NCBI RefSeq assembly: GCF_947502065.1
Contig: NZ_CANMYE010000011.1
Coordinates: 1-64,000, forward strand
Direction: 5' to 3'
Length of the DNA: 64,000 nucleotides
From: an uncultured Pseudoteredinibacter sp.
Lineage (GTDB): Bacteria > Pseudomonadota > Gammaproteobacteria > Pseudomonadales > Cellvibrionaceae
The number at the start of each line of letters is the position of its first letter. The stretch's first letter is position 1. Position numbers and translations under genes: made by a program. The notes beneath the pieces were generated by a model, which saw only the letters and a program-made list of their open reading frames with translations, ran no database searches and was not told the origin of the DNA. Positions 18,777 to 27,217 of this stretch are shown piece by piece.

Positions 18777-20546
18777 TTACACCTCCAACACGGTGAATTC
18801 TGGTGAAATGGTCAGCATAAAGGCAATCGTCTGCACTACCCATTTGGGGTTGTTACGGTAGGCTTGGAAGGCTCTTTTAATCGCTGGCTTAATTTCTGAA
18901 TCGGTTCTACCCAAGAGCAACTGACTCATATCATCAATGAGCTGATCATGATTGCGAGGGTTTCTCGCGAGCCTAATTTGCTCGCTAAAATCTAGCCTTA
19001 ACTTATTAAAGGCATCTGCATTCAGAACATCGGTATTAAACTCCGGTGCATTCTGGATACCATCGCTCTCATTGATGCGTGTACTCACCGCTGGCATGTA
19101 TTCGCCAAAGAACCAGTAATACATTAAATTCACATAGGCAATAGACGTGGCCGATGTGTGAATCTCAAATTCAGGGGAAACTTCGCCAATCTCTTTTAAC
19201 ATGCCTTGGGGCACAAAGTCGGGCTTATAGAAATTAAAAACCGTAGGCGCCGATACCGGATGCTGCTGTACGGCTTCTTGAATATCATCACCAATCAACC
19301 ACATATAGCCACTGCGGTTCTGGGCATTAAAAGCACGCAAAATTTGAGTGATGCGCATTAGCGGTGACTTTAATTTTTGCGACTGTAACTTACGCCCGCC
19401 TTCTTCGCGCTGCGCAGGATACTCGGTATCATTTACAGCGTTATATAGCGGGTATCGCAACACCTCATGCACAGTGGCTGCCAAATCACCGCGTGGGCCA
19501 AACTTATCGGCAACTGCGGCAATATATTCCGCTGATGGATTGGAAGTTACCATTTGCTGAATCAGATGCTTAGCCACAAACGGAGCCGTATTTGGATGTG
19601 CCACCAAACGATCAACAACTTGGCGAACTTCTTCCTCGACAGTTTGCCCACCAGGCAGCTTAATAAAACCATCTAGCAGCTCTTTGGGCTTTCTATCGTG
19701 ATGACTCTCATGGCCAACCATGGGCTCACGCATATTTACAAATGGCACCGTCTTGTAGGTGGTTTCTACGCCATCATTAAAACCCACAGGGTAGCCATTG
19801 TAGTCTTTCGACCAATAGCTTGTGGTCCACTCATGCTGATAAGTGCTGGCTGTTAAGCCAGTAAACACCCTAGCCAGCTCTCGAATATCGCGGTTGTGAT
19901 AGCTAGGAATGCTTTCGCCATTTTCATTCAGCTGCAGGCTACCGTCTTGGTTCAACATAAATAAACCAATCGAAAACAGCTGCATGATTTCACGAGCATA
20001 GTTTTCATCGGGGTGAATATTCTTCGCCGGAACCGCCTTCTGATTGTTCATATGGGAGAGATACACGCCCATACATGGGTGCATCGATACCTGATATAAA
20101 AGATCGGCATAGCTACCAAAGGCATTGTCGTAAATCAGATCGTAGAAGCTCGCCATACCAATGGAGTCGAGCTCAAGTGAAGAGTTATCGGAAATAACCA
20201 AAACTTCACTTAGGGCTTGGGCAACACGCTGACGCAAAAGGTGTTTTTTCTCGCTTAGCGCGTCTTGCCACCACGCCATATGAAAATACCATTTGTAGGG
20301 CAAAGCGGGGTTATTACCCTCGCCATTGATGGCTGCCTTACCGTGGGCCTTAAGCAGCTCGCGGCGGAAGTAGCGCCAGATTTTTTTGGTACTGCGCTGA
20401 AACTTACCTTTCTTGGGGGCCTTAATACTCAACTGCCATTCCAACCAGGCCTCTGGCCCCATGCTGGCGAGCTGTTCAATCGAGGACTTATTACCCCCCA
20501 AGCTGGCCTGCATCATAAATCGGCTGGCTTGATTCACTGTGCCCAT
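18777..20546 (-). CDS. DUF1800 family protein
   Basis: The 589-residue product has the DUF1800 signature order: SRFMMQASLGG near the N-terminus, a Trp-rich region with LRQRVAQALSEVLVIS, then NYAREIMQLFSIGLFMLNQDGS, NRDIRELARVFTGLT and the HESHHDRKPKELLDG motif, with APTVFNFYKPDFVP later. There is no obvious signal peptide, unlike its DUF1501 partner. The biochemical role is unknown. It is the first gene of the DUF1800-DUF1501-AraC operon. Confidence 0.92.
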   Translation of the reverse strand: MGTVNQASRFMMQASLGGNKSSIEQLASMGPEAWLEWQLSIKAPKKGKFQRSTKKIWRYFRRELLKAHGKAAINGEGNNPALPYKWYFHMAWWQDALSEKKHLLRQRVAQALSEVLVISDNSSLELDSIGMASFYDLIYDNAFGSYADLLYQVSMHPCMGVYLSHMNNQKAVPAKNIHPDENYAREIMQLFSIGLFMLNQDGSLQLNENGESIPSYHNRDIRELARVFTGLTASTYQHEWTTSYWSKDYNGYPVGFNDGVETTYKTVPFVNMREPMVGHESHHDRKPKELLDGFIKLPGGQTVEEEVRQVVDRLVAHPNTAPFVAKHLIQQMVTSNPSAEYIAAVADKFGPRGDLAATVHEVLRYPLYNAVNDTEYPAQREEGGRKLQSQKLKSPLMRITQILRAFNAQNRSGYMWLIGDDIQEAVQQHPVSAPTVFNFYKPDFVPQGMLKEIGEVSPEFEIHTSATSIAYVNLMYYWFFGEYMPAVSTRINESDGIQNAPEFNTDVLNADAFNKLRLDFSEQIRLARNPRNHDQLIDDMSQLLLGRTDSEIKPAIKRAFQAYRNNPKWVVQTIAFMLTISPEFTVLEV

Positions 20547-20852
20547 AAAGCTTACCTCACTGGCTAATTTGTGTTCTTTCTAATAACTCTTAGCCGCAAA
20601 GCTAGCTAAGAGTAGAAATTGTAGAAACACTGTAAACAGCAACGACAAGCTACACGTGTCTGGAATTACGGAAGATCAAGCAGCGGCGCTTTGATACGGA
20701 CAAGCAGCAAAAGACGTTCAAAAAACATCCAACTGTGAGATATGGCTGAGATCAGCAAGGGAATGGCAGCTTTTCATAAGCAACAATAAAACCATCTGAC
20801 GCCTAAATTGCTAGACTCGCAGCATCTAAAGTATATATGTATGGAGATACAC

Positions 20853-21629
20853 ATGAGTTATCGTTTTCTATTAATTGCATTAATAGGGTCCTGTCAGCTG
20901 TTTGACAGCGCCCCTGCAGTTGCTAGCGAGGAGTACTATGGCCTTAGCCTTCAATGGAAACTGGATTCAGACATAAGCTTTTTGCCAGATGCCCTAAAAT
21001 TAGAGGCCGCTAGATACGAATATCGAGATATAGAATCTAGCCAGCAACTTACTGAAACGCGTCAAATCAACGGTGAACTGACAAGCAATACGGATGTAGT
21101 AATCATTAGCGAGAACGATATATCTCGGCTTGGCTTAGGCGGCGGCCTTGCTCCTGGAGACGAAGTCCTTTTCTCTTTTTATGCAGCCGGTGCCAGCGAA
21201 GAAACCACTAAAACTACTACCAGTCACTTTAGCAGCGAGCGCTTCAGCTCATATGGCCTAGCCTTTTACATCCCCCTTAACAAGCATTGGAAACAGCCCA
21301 CTCTTGCATTATTCGGCGGCTACGGTGAGGTGGATATCTATGGGAAGCTCGGGCTGTCATATGACTTTCATCAACAGAGCTTTGGGATACCTGCGAGTCT
21401 AGTAGCAAAAGAGCACCTAGAGATCGAAATACAGGACCTTAAGAATTGGCAAGATAAACTATTTGTTGGATTCGGCCATAACAATAAACTAGAGGCTCTA
21501 GATACGACAACGGTACAGACCAGTAAAAGTACGCGAGCATTATGTGATGACTCAACTCATAATTACTTTATGGTGCAAGGGGTTAACAATAACAGCAAAA
21601 GCTTTAGCTTTTGTTATCCCCAACCGTAG
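20853..21629 (+). CDS. Exported protein, possible small beta-barrel, unknown function
   Basis: The ATG at 20853 is chosen because GGAG lies 7 bp upstream and a signal peptide (about 24 residues, ending SAPAVAS) then starts the protein (258 residues). The mature part has alternating hydrophobic/polar strands with Gly and aromatics (FGGYGEVDIYGKLGLSY, KLFVGFGHNN), suggestive of an outer-membrane barrel or beta sandwich. No family is recognised. It converges with the DUF2007 gene, leaving 7 bp between stops. Confidence 0.6.
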   Translation: MSYRFLLIALIGSCQLFDSAPAVASEEYYGLSLQWKLDSDISFLPDALKLEAARYEYRDIESSQQLTETRQINGELTSNTDVVIISENDISRLGLGGGLAPGDEVLFSFYAAGASEETTKTTTSHFSSERFSSYGLAFYIPLNKHWKQPTLALFGGYGEVDIYGKLGLSYDFHQQSFGIPASLVAKEHLEIEIQDLKNWQDKLFVGFGHNNKLEALDTTTVQTSKSTRALCDDSTHNYFMVQGVNNNSKSFSFCYPQP

Positions 21630-21636
21630 TAGTGAG

Positions 21637-21951
21637 TTAAGGCGCGGCGTGGCCACACTGCCAGCACAGCTCGAAGCTGGCATCATTTTCCTCGCCGCAC
21701 TCATGGCAAATCCAAGTCTGCCCATCATCGGCCGCCTGTTGGGCAAGAATAGAATCCACGATGGCTTTGGCCTTAGGGTAGTCACCGGGATTTTTAACCC
21801 AAAGCTCTGGCCAGGTTTCAAAATGCGGCACCTCACCACTACCGGCGCCAAGGTGCTCGTTTTTCATAACAGTAGGGATACCTTCAGCCTCGACAAGGTT
21901 GCGGATATTATTGAGCACAAAGCCGTTTTCTTGGGTGTGAAGTAGTTTCAT
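21637..21951 (-). CDS. DUF2007 signal-transducing protein with zinc ribbon
   Basis: The 104-residue product has an N-terminal DUF2007-type domain (GFVLNNIRNLVEAEGIPTVMKNEH, then ELWVKNPGDYPKAKAIVD), a PII-like ferredoxin fold, and a C-terminal RanBP2-like zinc ribbon with CHECG and CWQCG. The family is widespread in proteobacteria and its role is unproven. It is probably cytoplasmic and transcribed alone. Confidence 0.8.
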   Translation of the reverse strand: MKLLHTQENGFVLNNIRNLVEAEGIPTVMKNEHLGAGSGEVPHFETWPELWVKNPGDYPKAKAIVDSILAQQAADDGQTWICHECGEENDASFELCWQCGHAAP

Positions 21952-22122
21952 TGCAATGCCCTACCATTGAAGCAGCCTAAAGCTGCGGCGAATCACATAC
22001 ACACAGTAACAGGCTATGCCGGCACTGCCAATCCAACCATAGCCTTAAGCCTTTCAATTAGAAGCCTTAAGCTCCTCTGATAGCGCTTCTAGCGATCGCC
22101 TTACGCGTTTTTGCTACGGGCT

Positions 22123-22872
22123 TTAATCACTAACCAGTGTGCTCATCAGATCGATCATAAACTCTACCTCCTCCTGATCAGGAATACGCCAGCCTTTGCT
22201 ATCAAGATCATCAAGCACTCTTGGGCCATTCTCTTTCTCTGCCATATTCCTAAGCAGCTCTTGCAGAGTATCTTTGTGAGCGATTGCGCGAGGGCTTAGC
22301 AAAAAACTATGGGAGATCAATTGAATATGGCTGCGTACCAACGGGCGCAATTGACTTTGAATCAACTTACTCAGCCTGTCATAGGCATCAGCTAAGAAAA
22401 AACCCGCTTGGGATTCTTTCTTCATCAAAGACTTAGCAACTAAAGGATAAGAACCAAAGCTCTGTAACTGGCTATTCGCCGAATCGATATTGGCAGGTTC
22501 CAACATAATCATGCCAATGGTTCTAACATCAGGATCAGCTGTGGTGGCGATATTAATACCTGGGGCCAGATCTTCAATTTTTTCTACGTTGCTTTCTATC
22601 GAAGTGGCAATCACCACCTCATCAGCTTGCTGCGCGGGGCGTGCCAGCGGAATAAATCCTTTATCGCGCACAAGATTGGCGCTGTCGTAGGCGTTGGCAT
22701 AGATCAGATCGACACTCTCTGCATCGATAGCACTGTGCAACTCTTCATAGCTTTCATAGACATCGAAGTGACTAGCCAGGCCAGTCTGGCGCTGCAGCCA
22801 AGTATTAAAGATATGCCAGCCAGCTAGCTTTTCTGGTGGGAAATCTGGGCTTACGGTGAGCTTTAGCTTCAT
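22123..22872 (-). CDS. Cytoplasmic PhnD/PBP-like ligand-binding protein
   Basis: The 249-residue protein has the fold and landmarks of phosphate/phosphonate-binding PhnD proteins (LKLTVSPDFPPEKL at the start; YEELHSAIDAESVDLIYANAYDSA; a C-terminal half with SHSFLLSPRAIAHKDTLQELL), but it has no signal peptide or lipobox. It is therefore expected in the cytoplasm as a sensor rather than a transporter part, and no permease or ATPase gene is nearby. It overlaps the PAS gene by 4 bp and is the last gene of the GTPase operon. The ligand is unknown. Confidence 0.75.
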   Translation of the reverse strand: MKLKLTVSPDFPPEKLAGWHIFNTWLQRQTGLASHFDVYESYEELHSAIDAESVDLIYANAYDSANLVRDKGFIPLARPAQQADEVVIATSIESNVEKIEDLAPGINIATTADPDVRTIGMIMLEPANIDSANSQLQSFGSYPLVAKSLMKKESQAGFFLADAYDRLSKLIQSQLRPLVRSHIQLISHSFLLSPRAIAHKDTLQELLRNMAEKENGPRVLDDLDSKGWRIPDQEEVEFMIDLMSTLVSD

Positions 22873-23360
22873 GAATTCACCTCCGCTTTTTTCATTTCTA
22901 CATACAAGGCCTGCGCTTCATTGACTCTATCGCGTGAGGGTTTACGACGCACAGAGGTGAAACCTTTTATTACACCGGCGCGCTTATTGGGCACCACTGT
23001 GGCATAGACCCAATAGTAGCGACCATCTTTGCGCAAGTTTTTAATATAGCCCGCCCACTTTTCACCACCTTGTACGGTGTTCCACATATCTGCAAAAGCG
23101 GCCTTGGGGATATCTGGGTGGCGTAGGATGCTATGGGGCTGACCAATTAATTCGGCTTCGCTATAGCCCGACATATCCACGAAGGAATCATTGCAATGGG
23201 TAATTACACCTTCAGTGTCAGTACTTGAAACAATTAATTTTCCATCGGGGTAAGGCACTTCTTCATCACAAAGAAAAATGCGACGTTCACTGCCATCATA
23301 TAGGCGGATGCGTTGCTCAGTGCAATTGGGCGCGACATCATTTGGCTGCATATCATTCAT
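22869..23360 (-). CDS. Aer-like single PAS domain protein
   Basis: The 163-residue protein is essentially one PAS domain of the aerotaxis-receptor type: IVSSTDTEGVITHCNDSFVDMSGYSEAELIGQPHSILRHPD is the residue pattern around 45-85 in shorter pieces (CNDSFVDMSGYS, GQPHSILRHPD), then WAGYIKNLRKDGRYYWV. Aer-type PAS domains bind FAD or haem and sense redox or oxygen. There is no HAMP, MCP or kinase part, so it must signal by protein contact. GAGG precedes the ATG at 23360. It lies 15 bp after the roadblock gene. Confidence 0.82.
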   Translation of the reverse strand: MNDMQPNDVAPNCTEQRIRLYDGSERRIFLCDEEVPYPDGKLIVSSTDTEGVITHCNDSFVDMSGYSEAELIGQPHSILRHPDIPKAAFADMWNTVQGGEKWAGYIKNLRKDGRYYWVYATVVPNKRAGVIKGFTSVRRKPSRDRVNEAQALYVEMKKAEVNS

Positions 23361-23375
23361 AGCAAAGACCTCTGA

Positions 23376-23738
23376 TTAAAGCAGTTGTGCAATGCTGTCG
23401 GCAGCACGCTTCACATCCAAGAAGATTAAGCCTAACTTTGCATGTGGCTTGGCAATAACTGTTACCACCGCCTCACTACCAGCCGCAATCATTAGAACAT
23501 AGCCGTTATTACCTTTAACCAAAACCTGCTCTAAATCACCACGACCCAGTTCTTTGGCGGTACGATCACCTAGCGAAAGCATGGCAGCACTCATTGCACC
23601 TACTCGGTCTTCATCCATGTCAGCCGTTAGTTTTGAGGCCATCATCAAACCATCGGTAGAAACAATACCAGACGCTTCAATGTCAGCCGAAGTACCATTT
23701 AGATCACTTAAAATGGAATCAATCATGTCAGATCGCAT
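23376..23738 (-). CDS. Roadblock/LC7 (MglB-like) protein
   Basis: The 120-residue protein is a single roadblock/LC7 domain: a helix, then IEASGIVSTDGLMMASKL, a helix with AMLSLGDRTAKEL, the strand pair VLVKGNNGYVLMIAAG, and a final helix. Bacterial members dimerise and act as GTPase-activating or scaffold partners of Ras-like GTPases (MglB for MglA; CvnB in Streptomyces conservons). A good AGGTGA site precedes the ATG. It lies 29 bp after the LC7-like gene and in the same operon as the GTPase. Confidence 0.85.
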   Translation of the reverse strand: MRSDMIDSILSDLNGTSADIEASGIVSTDGLMMASKLTADMDEDRVGAMSAAMLSLGDRTAKELGRGDLEQVLVKGNNGYVLMIAAGSEAVVTVIAKPHAKLGLIFLDVKRAADSIAQLL

Positions 23739-23767
23739 AAGACATCACCTTTAAAAATTACAAAAAG

Positions 23768-24400
23768 TTAGGAGTAGCGAATGCTGAGCAAAGTCAGCAG
23801 TCGAACAAAATCAGGATGGTTCAAGCGCGGATGCTCACTAATACACAGTGCGAATCGCTCACTGCCGATATAAAGCGGCCAAAAGCCTAGACGGCTACTG
23901 CCCAGGCTATCCATTAGGCCCCAGCTGCTTAAATCTAAATTAAGGTTGCCGCTAATTAGGCCGTGATGGCGCTCGTGCAAATTGGCGATATCGGCACTTA
24001 AGGCCGCCAACTCGGCGGCTGTTTCATGGGCGTAGCCAGCACTGGCGATATACAAACCTTCGCTATTCGATAAAATAACTTTGCCTTCGCTACTGAGATT
24101 CGGAAGGATTTCATTTAAGGCCTGTTCTAAATTTTGAAACTCAATATCGCCGGCTTCTTCGCTACCCTCTAGCCAGCCTAACTGCTGGGCTTGATAGAGC
24201 AGATCAAAACACGATTCTGGATTATCCTGCTCGCACCACTGCAACAACTTCGCTTCATCAACTACTTCTCGCGCCGAGTTTTTCAATAGTGCTCGCAGTA
24301 AAATTCTCGAAGGATTTTCATCCGGACTTGATACTGCATAGTATGCACCGCTATTGGTCACTCTAGGATAAAGGCCTTCGTGAAGTTCAAATTCAGACAT
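23768..24400 (-). CDS. Two-domain protein with LC7-like C-terminus
   Basis: The 210-residue protein has an N-terminal half with a winged-helix-like pattern (RILLRALLKNSAREV, then CFDLLYQAQQLGWLEG, about 30-80). Its C-terminal half reads like a degenerate roadblock/LC7 domain (GKVILSNSEGLYIASAGY, then AAELAALSADIANLHERH, then FALCISEHPRL). It overlaps the GTPase gene by 8 bp, which implies coupled translation and probably a direct complex. No named family is recognised; the domain reading is an inference from pattern. Confidence 0.6.
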   Translation of the reverse strand: MSEFELHEGLYPRVTNSGAYYAVSSPDENPSRILLRALLKNSAREVVDEAKLLQWCEQDNPESCFDLLYQAQQLGWLEGSEEAGDIEFQNLEQALNEILPNLSSEGKVILSNSEGLYIASAGYAHETAAELAALSADIANLHERHHGLISGNLNLDLSSWGLMDSLGSSRLGFWPLYIGSERFALCISEHPRLNHPDFVRLLTLLSIRYS

Positions 24401-24956
24401 GTTGTTTACTCAACTCTGTATCTAGACTAAATAACAGCGCCTCTAGCAACATGGCGATATCCTCTTTTAGGCGTGCATCGGTTTCAAATATCGGCACTAC
24501 AGGGCTCAAATCATGTTTTTTCGCCAACGCGGCATAGCGCTCATGGTATTTATTCAAGTTAGGCTCTGCGTTTTGATCTAGTTTGCTCACACCAATGACC
24601 AAACCTGTCTTGGCGATAAAGTCCCTGAACTTCGCGATAAAGAAATCTAAATCAGCCAGAGGCTGCTTTGCAGAATTGTTGATCAACAACACCAAGCCAA
24701 TCCCCCCCTGCGCCAAAATATCCCACATGAAGTCGAAGCGCTCTTGGCCCGGCGTTCCGTATAGATGAATCTTCTGCCCACCATCAAGCTTGATCACACC
24801 GTAATCCATCGCCACAGTGGTACTGCTCTTAGTGCTATTGGTCATATCACTGGCGCTTTCATCAGTGCTGACATGCATGACATCACTGACAGCTTTAATA
24901 GCCGTTGTTTTACCAGCCGCTACCGGCCCGGTAATAATAATTTTATGATCGATCAT
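24393..24956 (-). CDS. Small Ras-like GTPase (COG2229/CvnD-like)
   Basis: The 187-residue protein has the P-loop GPVAAGKT (10-17), a candidate switch-I Thr (46-47), the G3 motif YGTPGQERF (66-73) and a G4-like SKLD (124-127) in place of NKxD. This is the pattern of the small stand-alone GTPases related to SR-beta/MglA and to CvnD of Streptomyces conservons. GTP binding is likely, though the altered G4 motif leaves guanine specificity to be tested. It sits 6 bp after the pseudo-receiver gene and overlaps the LC7-like gene. Confidence 0.85.
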   Translation of the reverse strand: MIDHKIIITGPVAAGKTTAIKAVSDVMHVSTDESASDMTNSTKSSTTVAMDYGVIKLDGGQKIHLYGTPGQERFDFMWDILAQGGIGLVLLINNSAKQPLADLDFFIAKFRDFIAKTGLVIGVSKLDQNAEPNLNKYHERYAALAKKHDLSPVVPIFETDARLKEDIAMLLEALLFSLDTELSKQHV

Positions 24957-24962
24957 ATCCGT

Positions 24963-26234
24963 TTAAATCTGCTCACTTTTATATGACTGAGGCCGCAGGC
25001 GATCGAGTAGCTTTAGAAATATTCCACGCCCTTCCCTAGCTGGCTCAGCATTTGACTTAGGGCCGTCGAAACGGGTGATATAGCCCAGGCTTGCAGCTGC
25101 GCTATAAAAACTAAATACATAGTAGGCTGGGAGCTTATAGTTCTGAATCAGCTCTAATAGACTAATCGGTCTAGATGCCAAGATCGCAGCAATTTTACTG
25201 GCATGCGGAAACAATAAAACACGCGTTAGGTTGGGCCAGCGAGTTAGGCGTAGGTTTTGATTTAGACTCACATCATCCAGTAATCGCCCGCGAGATGCCC
25301 AGGCGGAGCTGCGCCACAGAAAATCATCTAAGGATTCTTCGATAAGATAATCAACACCTGCGACATTAGTTTGCCCCAAAGCGCTTAACTCTGTATTGGT
25401 TTCCAAAATTGGACTAGATGATATAGAGCGCAGAGTATTGTATTTAATCTTATGCCAGATCTTTCTTTTTATCGCACAAATCGTAAAAGACTCTTTGGCG
25501 ATAGTAACTTTTACCGGCTGGCCTTCATCTCTGGAGCGGTCAATGGCGGTATTAATAATACCTTGAAGATAATTTTCGCTTTGATAACGGGCCTGCTCTA
25601 ACTCACCTAGATCATCATTAACCTGACGAGGCAAGCTCTGGCTCTTTCTAAGTCTTAGTGCCGCTCCCGCAGTGTTTTTTGCCTCACCCACTTTTTGAAA
25701 TTTGGGCGTGGGCTCTTCCGTGGATACGACAGCTGCAACAGAGCCTTTATTAACTTCTGTTTTTTTAGAAACCACACTTTCTTGCAAGTCTGCGTGAAAA
25801 CGTGACTTCTTCTCTTCAGTATATTTTTGCTCTGGCTCAGTGGCCTGATTGCTTTGGCCAGTGACTTTTTCAACACCGGCCGGACTTCTAGCCTCTGCAA
25901 GCTGAACCTTACTCAAGGCCTGCAGCAGGGCATCTTTTTGAACAGGCTTTTTTATACAAAGAGCCTGCCCTGGAGCCGGCCTTTCAAAGCTTATACAAAG
26001 AACTTTTAATTCTGGCTGCGTCTCTAATAGCTCTTCGGCGTAATCAAAGCCCTCTCTACTATCAATGTCGACAATATGAATATCGGCTTTATGAAGATCA
26101 GAATCAGCGCTTGATGACAGCTCATACTGCCCAATCGTGCGCGACTGAAAAAAGTAGCGCAGGGGCTTGACCTGCCTATCCGAGCAATGATGAATGGCTA
26201 TTGTTATGGGCTTGTCTATTTTTTTATCACTCAT
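24963..26234 (-). CDS. Pseudo-receiver and winged-helix-like protein of the GTPase operon
   Basis: The 423-residue protein starts with a response-regulator-like fold (ITIAIHHCSDRQVKPLRYFF; ADIHIVDIDS; LKVLCISFERPAPGQ; CIKKPVQKDALLQAL) in which the usual phospho-acceptor environment is altered, so it may be a non-phosphorylated receiver. A charged linker (about 130-210) follows. The C-terminal region (about 225-405) ends in a winged-helix-like unit (PISLLELIQNYKLPAYYVFSFYSAAASLGYI, read in pieces) reminiscent of DUF742/CvnC or DUF4388 tails. The stop is 3 bp past the upstream gene and 6 bp before the GTPase. It is probably the adaptor or output of the operon. Confidence 0.6.
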   Translation of the reverse strand: MSDKKIDKPITIAIHHCSDRQVKPLRYFFQSRTIGQYELSSSADSDLHKADIHIVDIDSREGFDYAEELLETQPELKVLCISFERPAPGQALCIKKPVQKDALLQALSKVQLAEARSPAGVEKVTGQSNQATEPEQKYTEEKKSRFHADLQESVVSKKTEVNKGSVAAVVSTEEPTPKFQKVGEAKNTAGAALRLRKSQSLPRQVNDDLGELEQARYQSENYLQGIINTAIDRSRDEGQPVKVTIAKESFTICAIKRKIWHKIKYNTLRSISSSPILETNTELSALGQTNVAGVDYLIEESLDDFLWRSSAWASRGRLLDDVSLNQNLRLTRWPNLTRVLLFPHASKIAAILASRPISLLELIQNYKLPAYYVFSFYSAAASLGYITRFDGPKSNAEPAREGRGIFLKLLDRLRPQSYKSEQI

Positions 26235-26237
26235 AAT

Positions 26238-27002
26238 TTAATCCACCTTTTTCGTGGTGGCTTGTAGATTTAATTGCTGTCGCCATAGATAGGCGATGGC
26301 ATCGTGCTCTGGCTGTAGAGCAATAATCTTATTGGCTAGGGACTCTATTTCTGCCTCTGCGGACAGTGCTTGCAACAATTCGATCAATTCTTTGTGCAGC
26401 TCGATATCTTTTGCGCCATTCAAGCAAGCTTGCTGTAAAACTTTTTGCGCATCTTCTAGCTCACCACATTCCATGTGACCACGATAAATCAACATCGGAT
26501 CGGCTTCGCTGTTTTGCTCACGGCGCTGAATTAAAACTCTGCGGCCATAACTGGCTTTGGCAAACAATGAGTACTCGCTAAATGGCAACTTATCTATAGC
26601 AGCCACATCGTCTAGGCAGGCCGATAAAGCTAAATAATCGATGCTATCTAGCAATGGCTTGGCACGCTTTAGCATACGCTGGCGAAGCTCTAAGCCATGA
26701 CGATTTAATATGATAAAAAGATCTTGCAGAGCGCCATAGCATGCCGGCTCATCACGATTTGCTATGCATAGATTGATACGCTGCACATGGCTACGTAGAT
26801 TTTGCGGAGCCCGGCGCTGCTGCCTTAGGCATCGGCTTAGAAAAACAGGTGTGGTATAAGAAGGCGCCCCTCGATTTACGCTTAGATTTTTAAGCTCATG
26901 CAGACCGCTATCATTTTGCTCGGCGAGCAAAGGCAAGTTTTCTCGCTCCGCTTGCGGATCACGCTTACTGATTAATGGCGATGTGGAGTAACGCGAATTC
27001 AT
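26238..27002 (-). CDS. TPR-like helical protein, first gene of GTPase operon
   Basis: The 254-residue product (ATG at 27002; a GTG at 27017 is the alternative) has a disordered, polar N-terminus (about 1-60) and a helical remainder. The C-terminal helices look like tetratricopeptide or FimV-like repeats: MLIYRGHMECGELEDAQKVL, DIELHKELIELLQALSAE, and IALQPEHDAIAYLWR. A scaffold role is likely; no catalytic motif is seen. It leads the seven-gene run and lies downstream of the FNR-type site at 27204-27217. Confidence 0.6.
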   Translation of the reverse strand: MNSRYSTSPLISKRDPQAERENLPLLAEQNDSGLHELKNLSVNRGAPSYTTPVFLSRCLRQQRRAPQNLRSHVQRINLCIANRDEPACYGALQDLFIILNRHGLELRQRMLKRAKPLLDSIDYLALSACLDDVAAIDKLPFSEYSLFAKASYGRRVLIQRREQNSEADPMLIYRGHMECGELEDAQKVLQQACLNGAKDIELHKELIELLQALSAEAEIESLANKIIALQPEHDAIAYLWRQQLNLQATTKKVD

Positions 27003-27175
27003 AGGGTTCTCTGCCACTTAAGCTAAGCAGCTTGTCACGAGAATAATCAGCTAAAGCTCAACAAAGCTTCTAAGCTCCTATAACCAGCAATAAACCGGCC
27101 CACATCCTGTTGTTTGATTTTTATCCATTCGAGCAAATTCAGCGTAGATACAGCCGTTGATCAAAATGGCCGTAG

Positions 27176-27217
27176 ATTCTAGTTAGATTACATATCACTC
27201 TTTTTGATCAGGATCAT
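27176..27217 (-). promoter_or_regulatory. Candidate FNR/Anr-type (class II) promoter
   Basis: TTGAT-CAGG-ATCAT at 27204-27217 matches the FNR/Anr consensus TTGAT-N4-ATCAA at 9 of 10 defined positions. On the minus strand a -10-like TAGAAT (27181-27176) lies about 32 bp from the site centre, the spacing expected of a class II activated promoter. Transcription would start near 27169 and run into the GTPase operon. An alternative is chance occurrence in AT-rich DNA. Confidence 0.45.

Noticed and set aside
21544..21945. 133-residue plus-strand frame opposite the DUF2007 gene
   Set aside because: It is the complement of a well-supported gene with zinc-ribbon cysteines.
27157..27164. TTGATCAA as a second FNR site
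   Set aside because: An 8 bp palindrome without the required 4 bp spacer.
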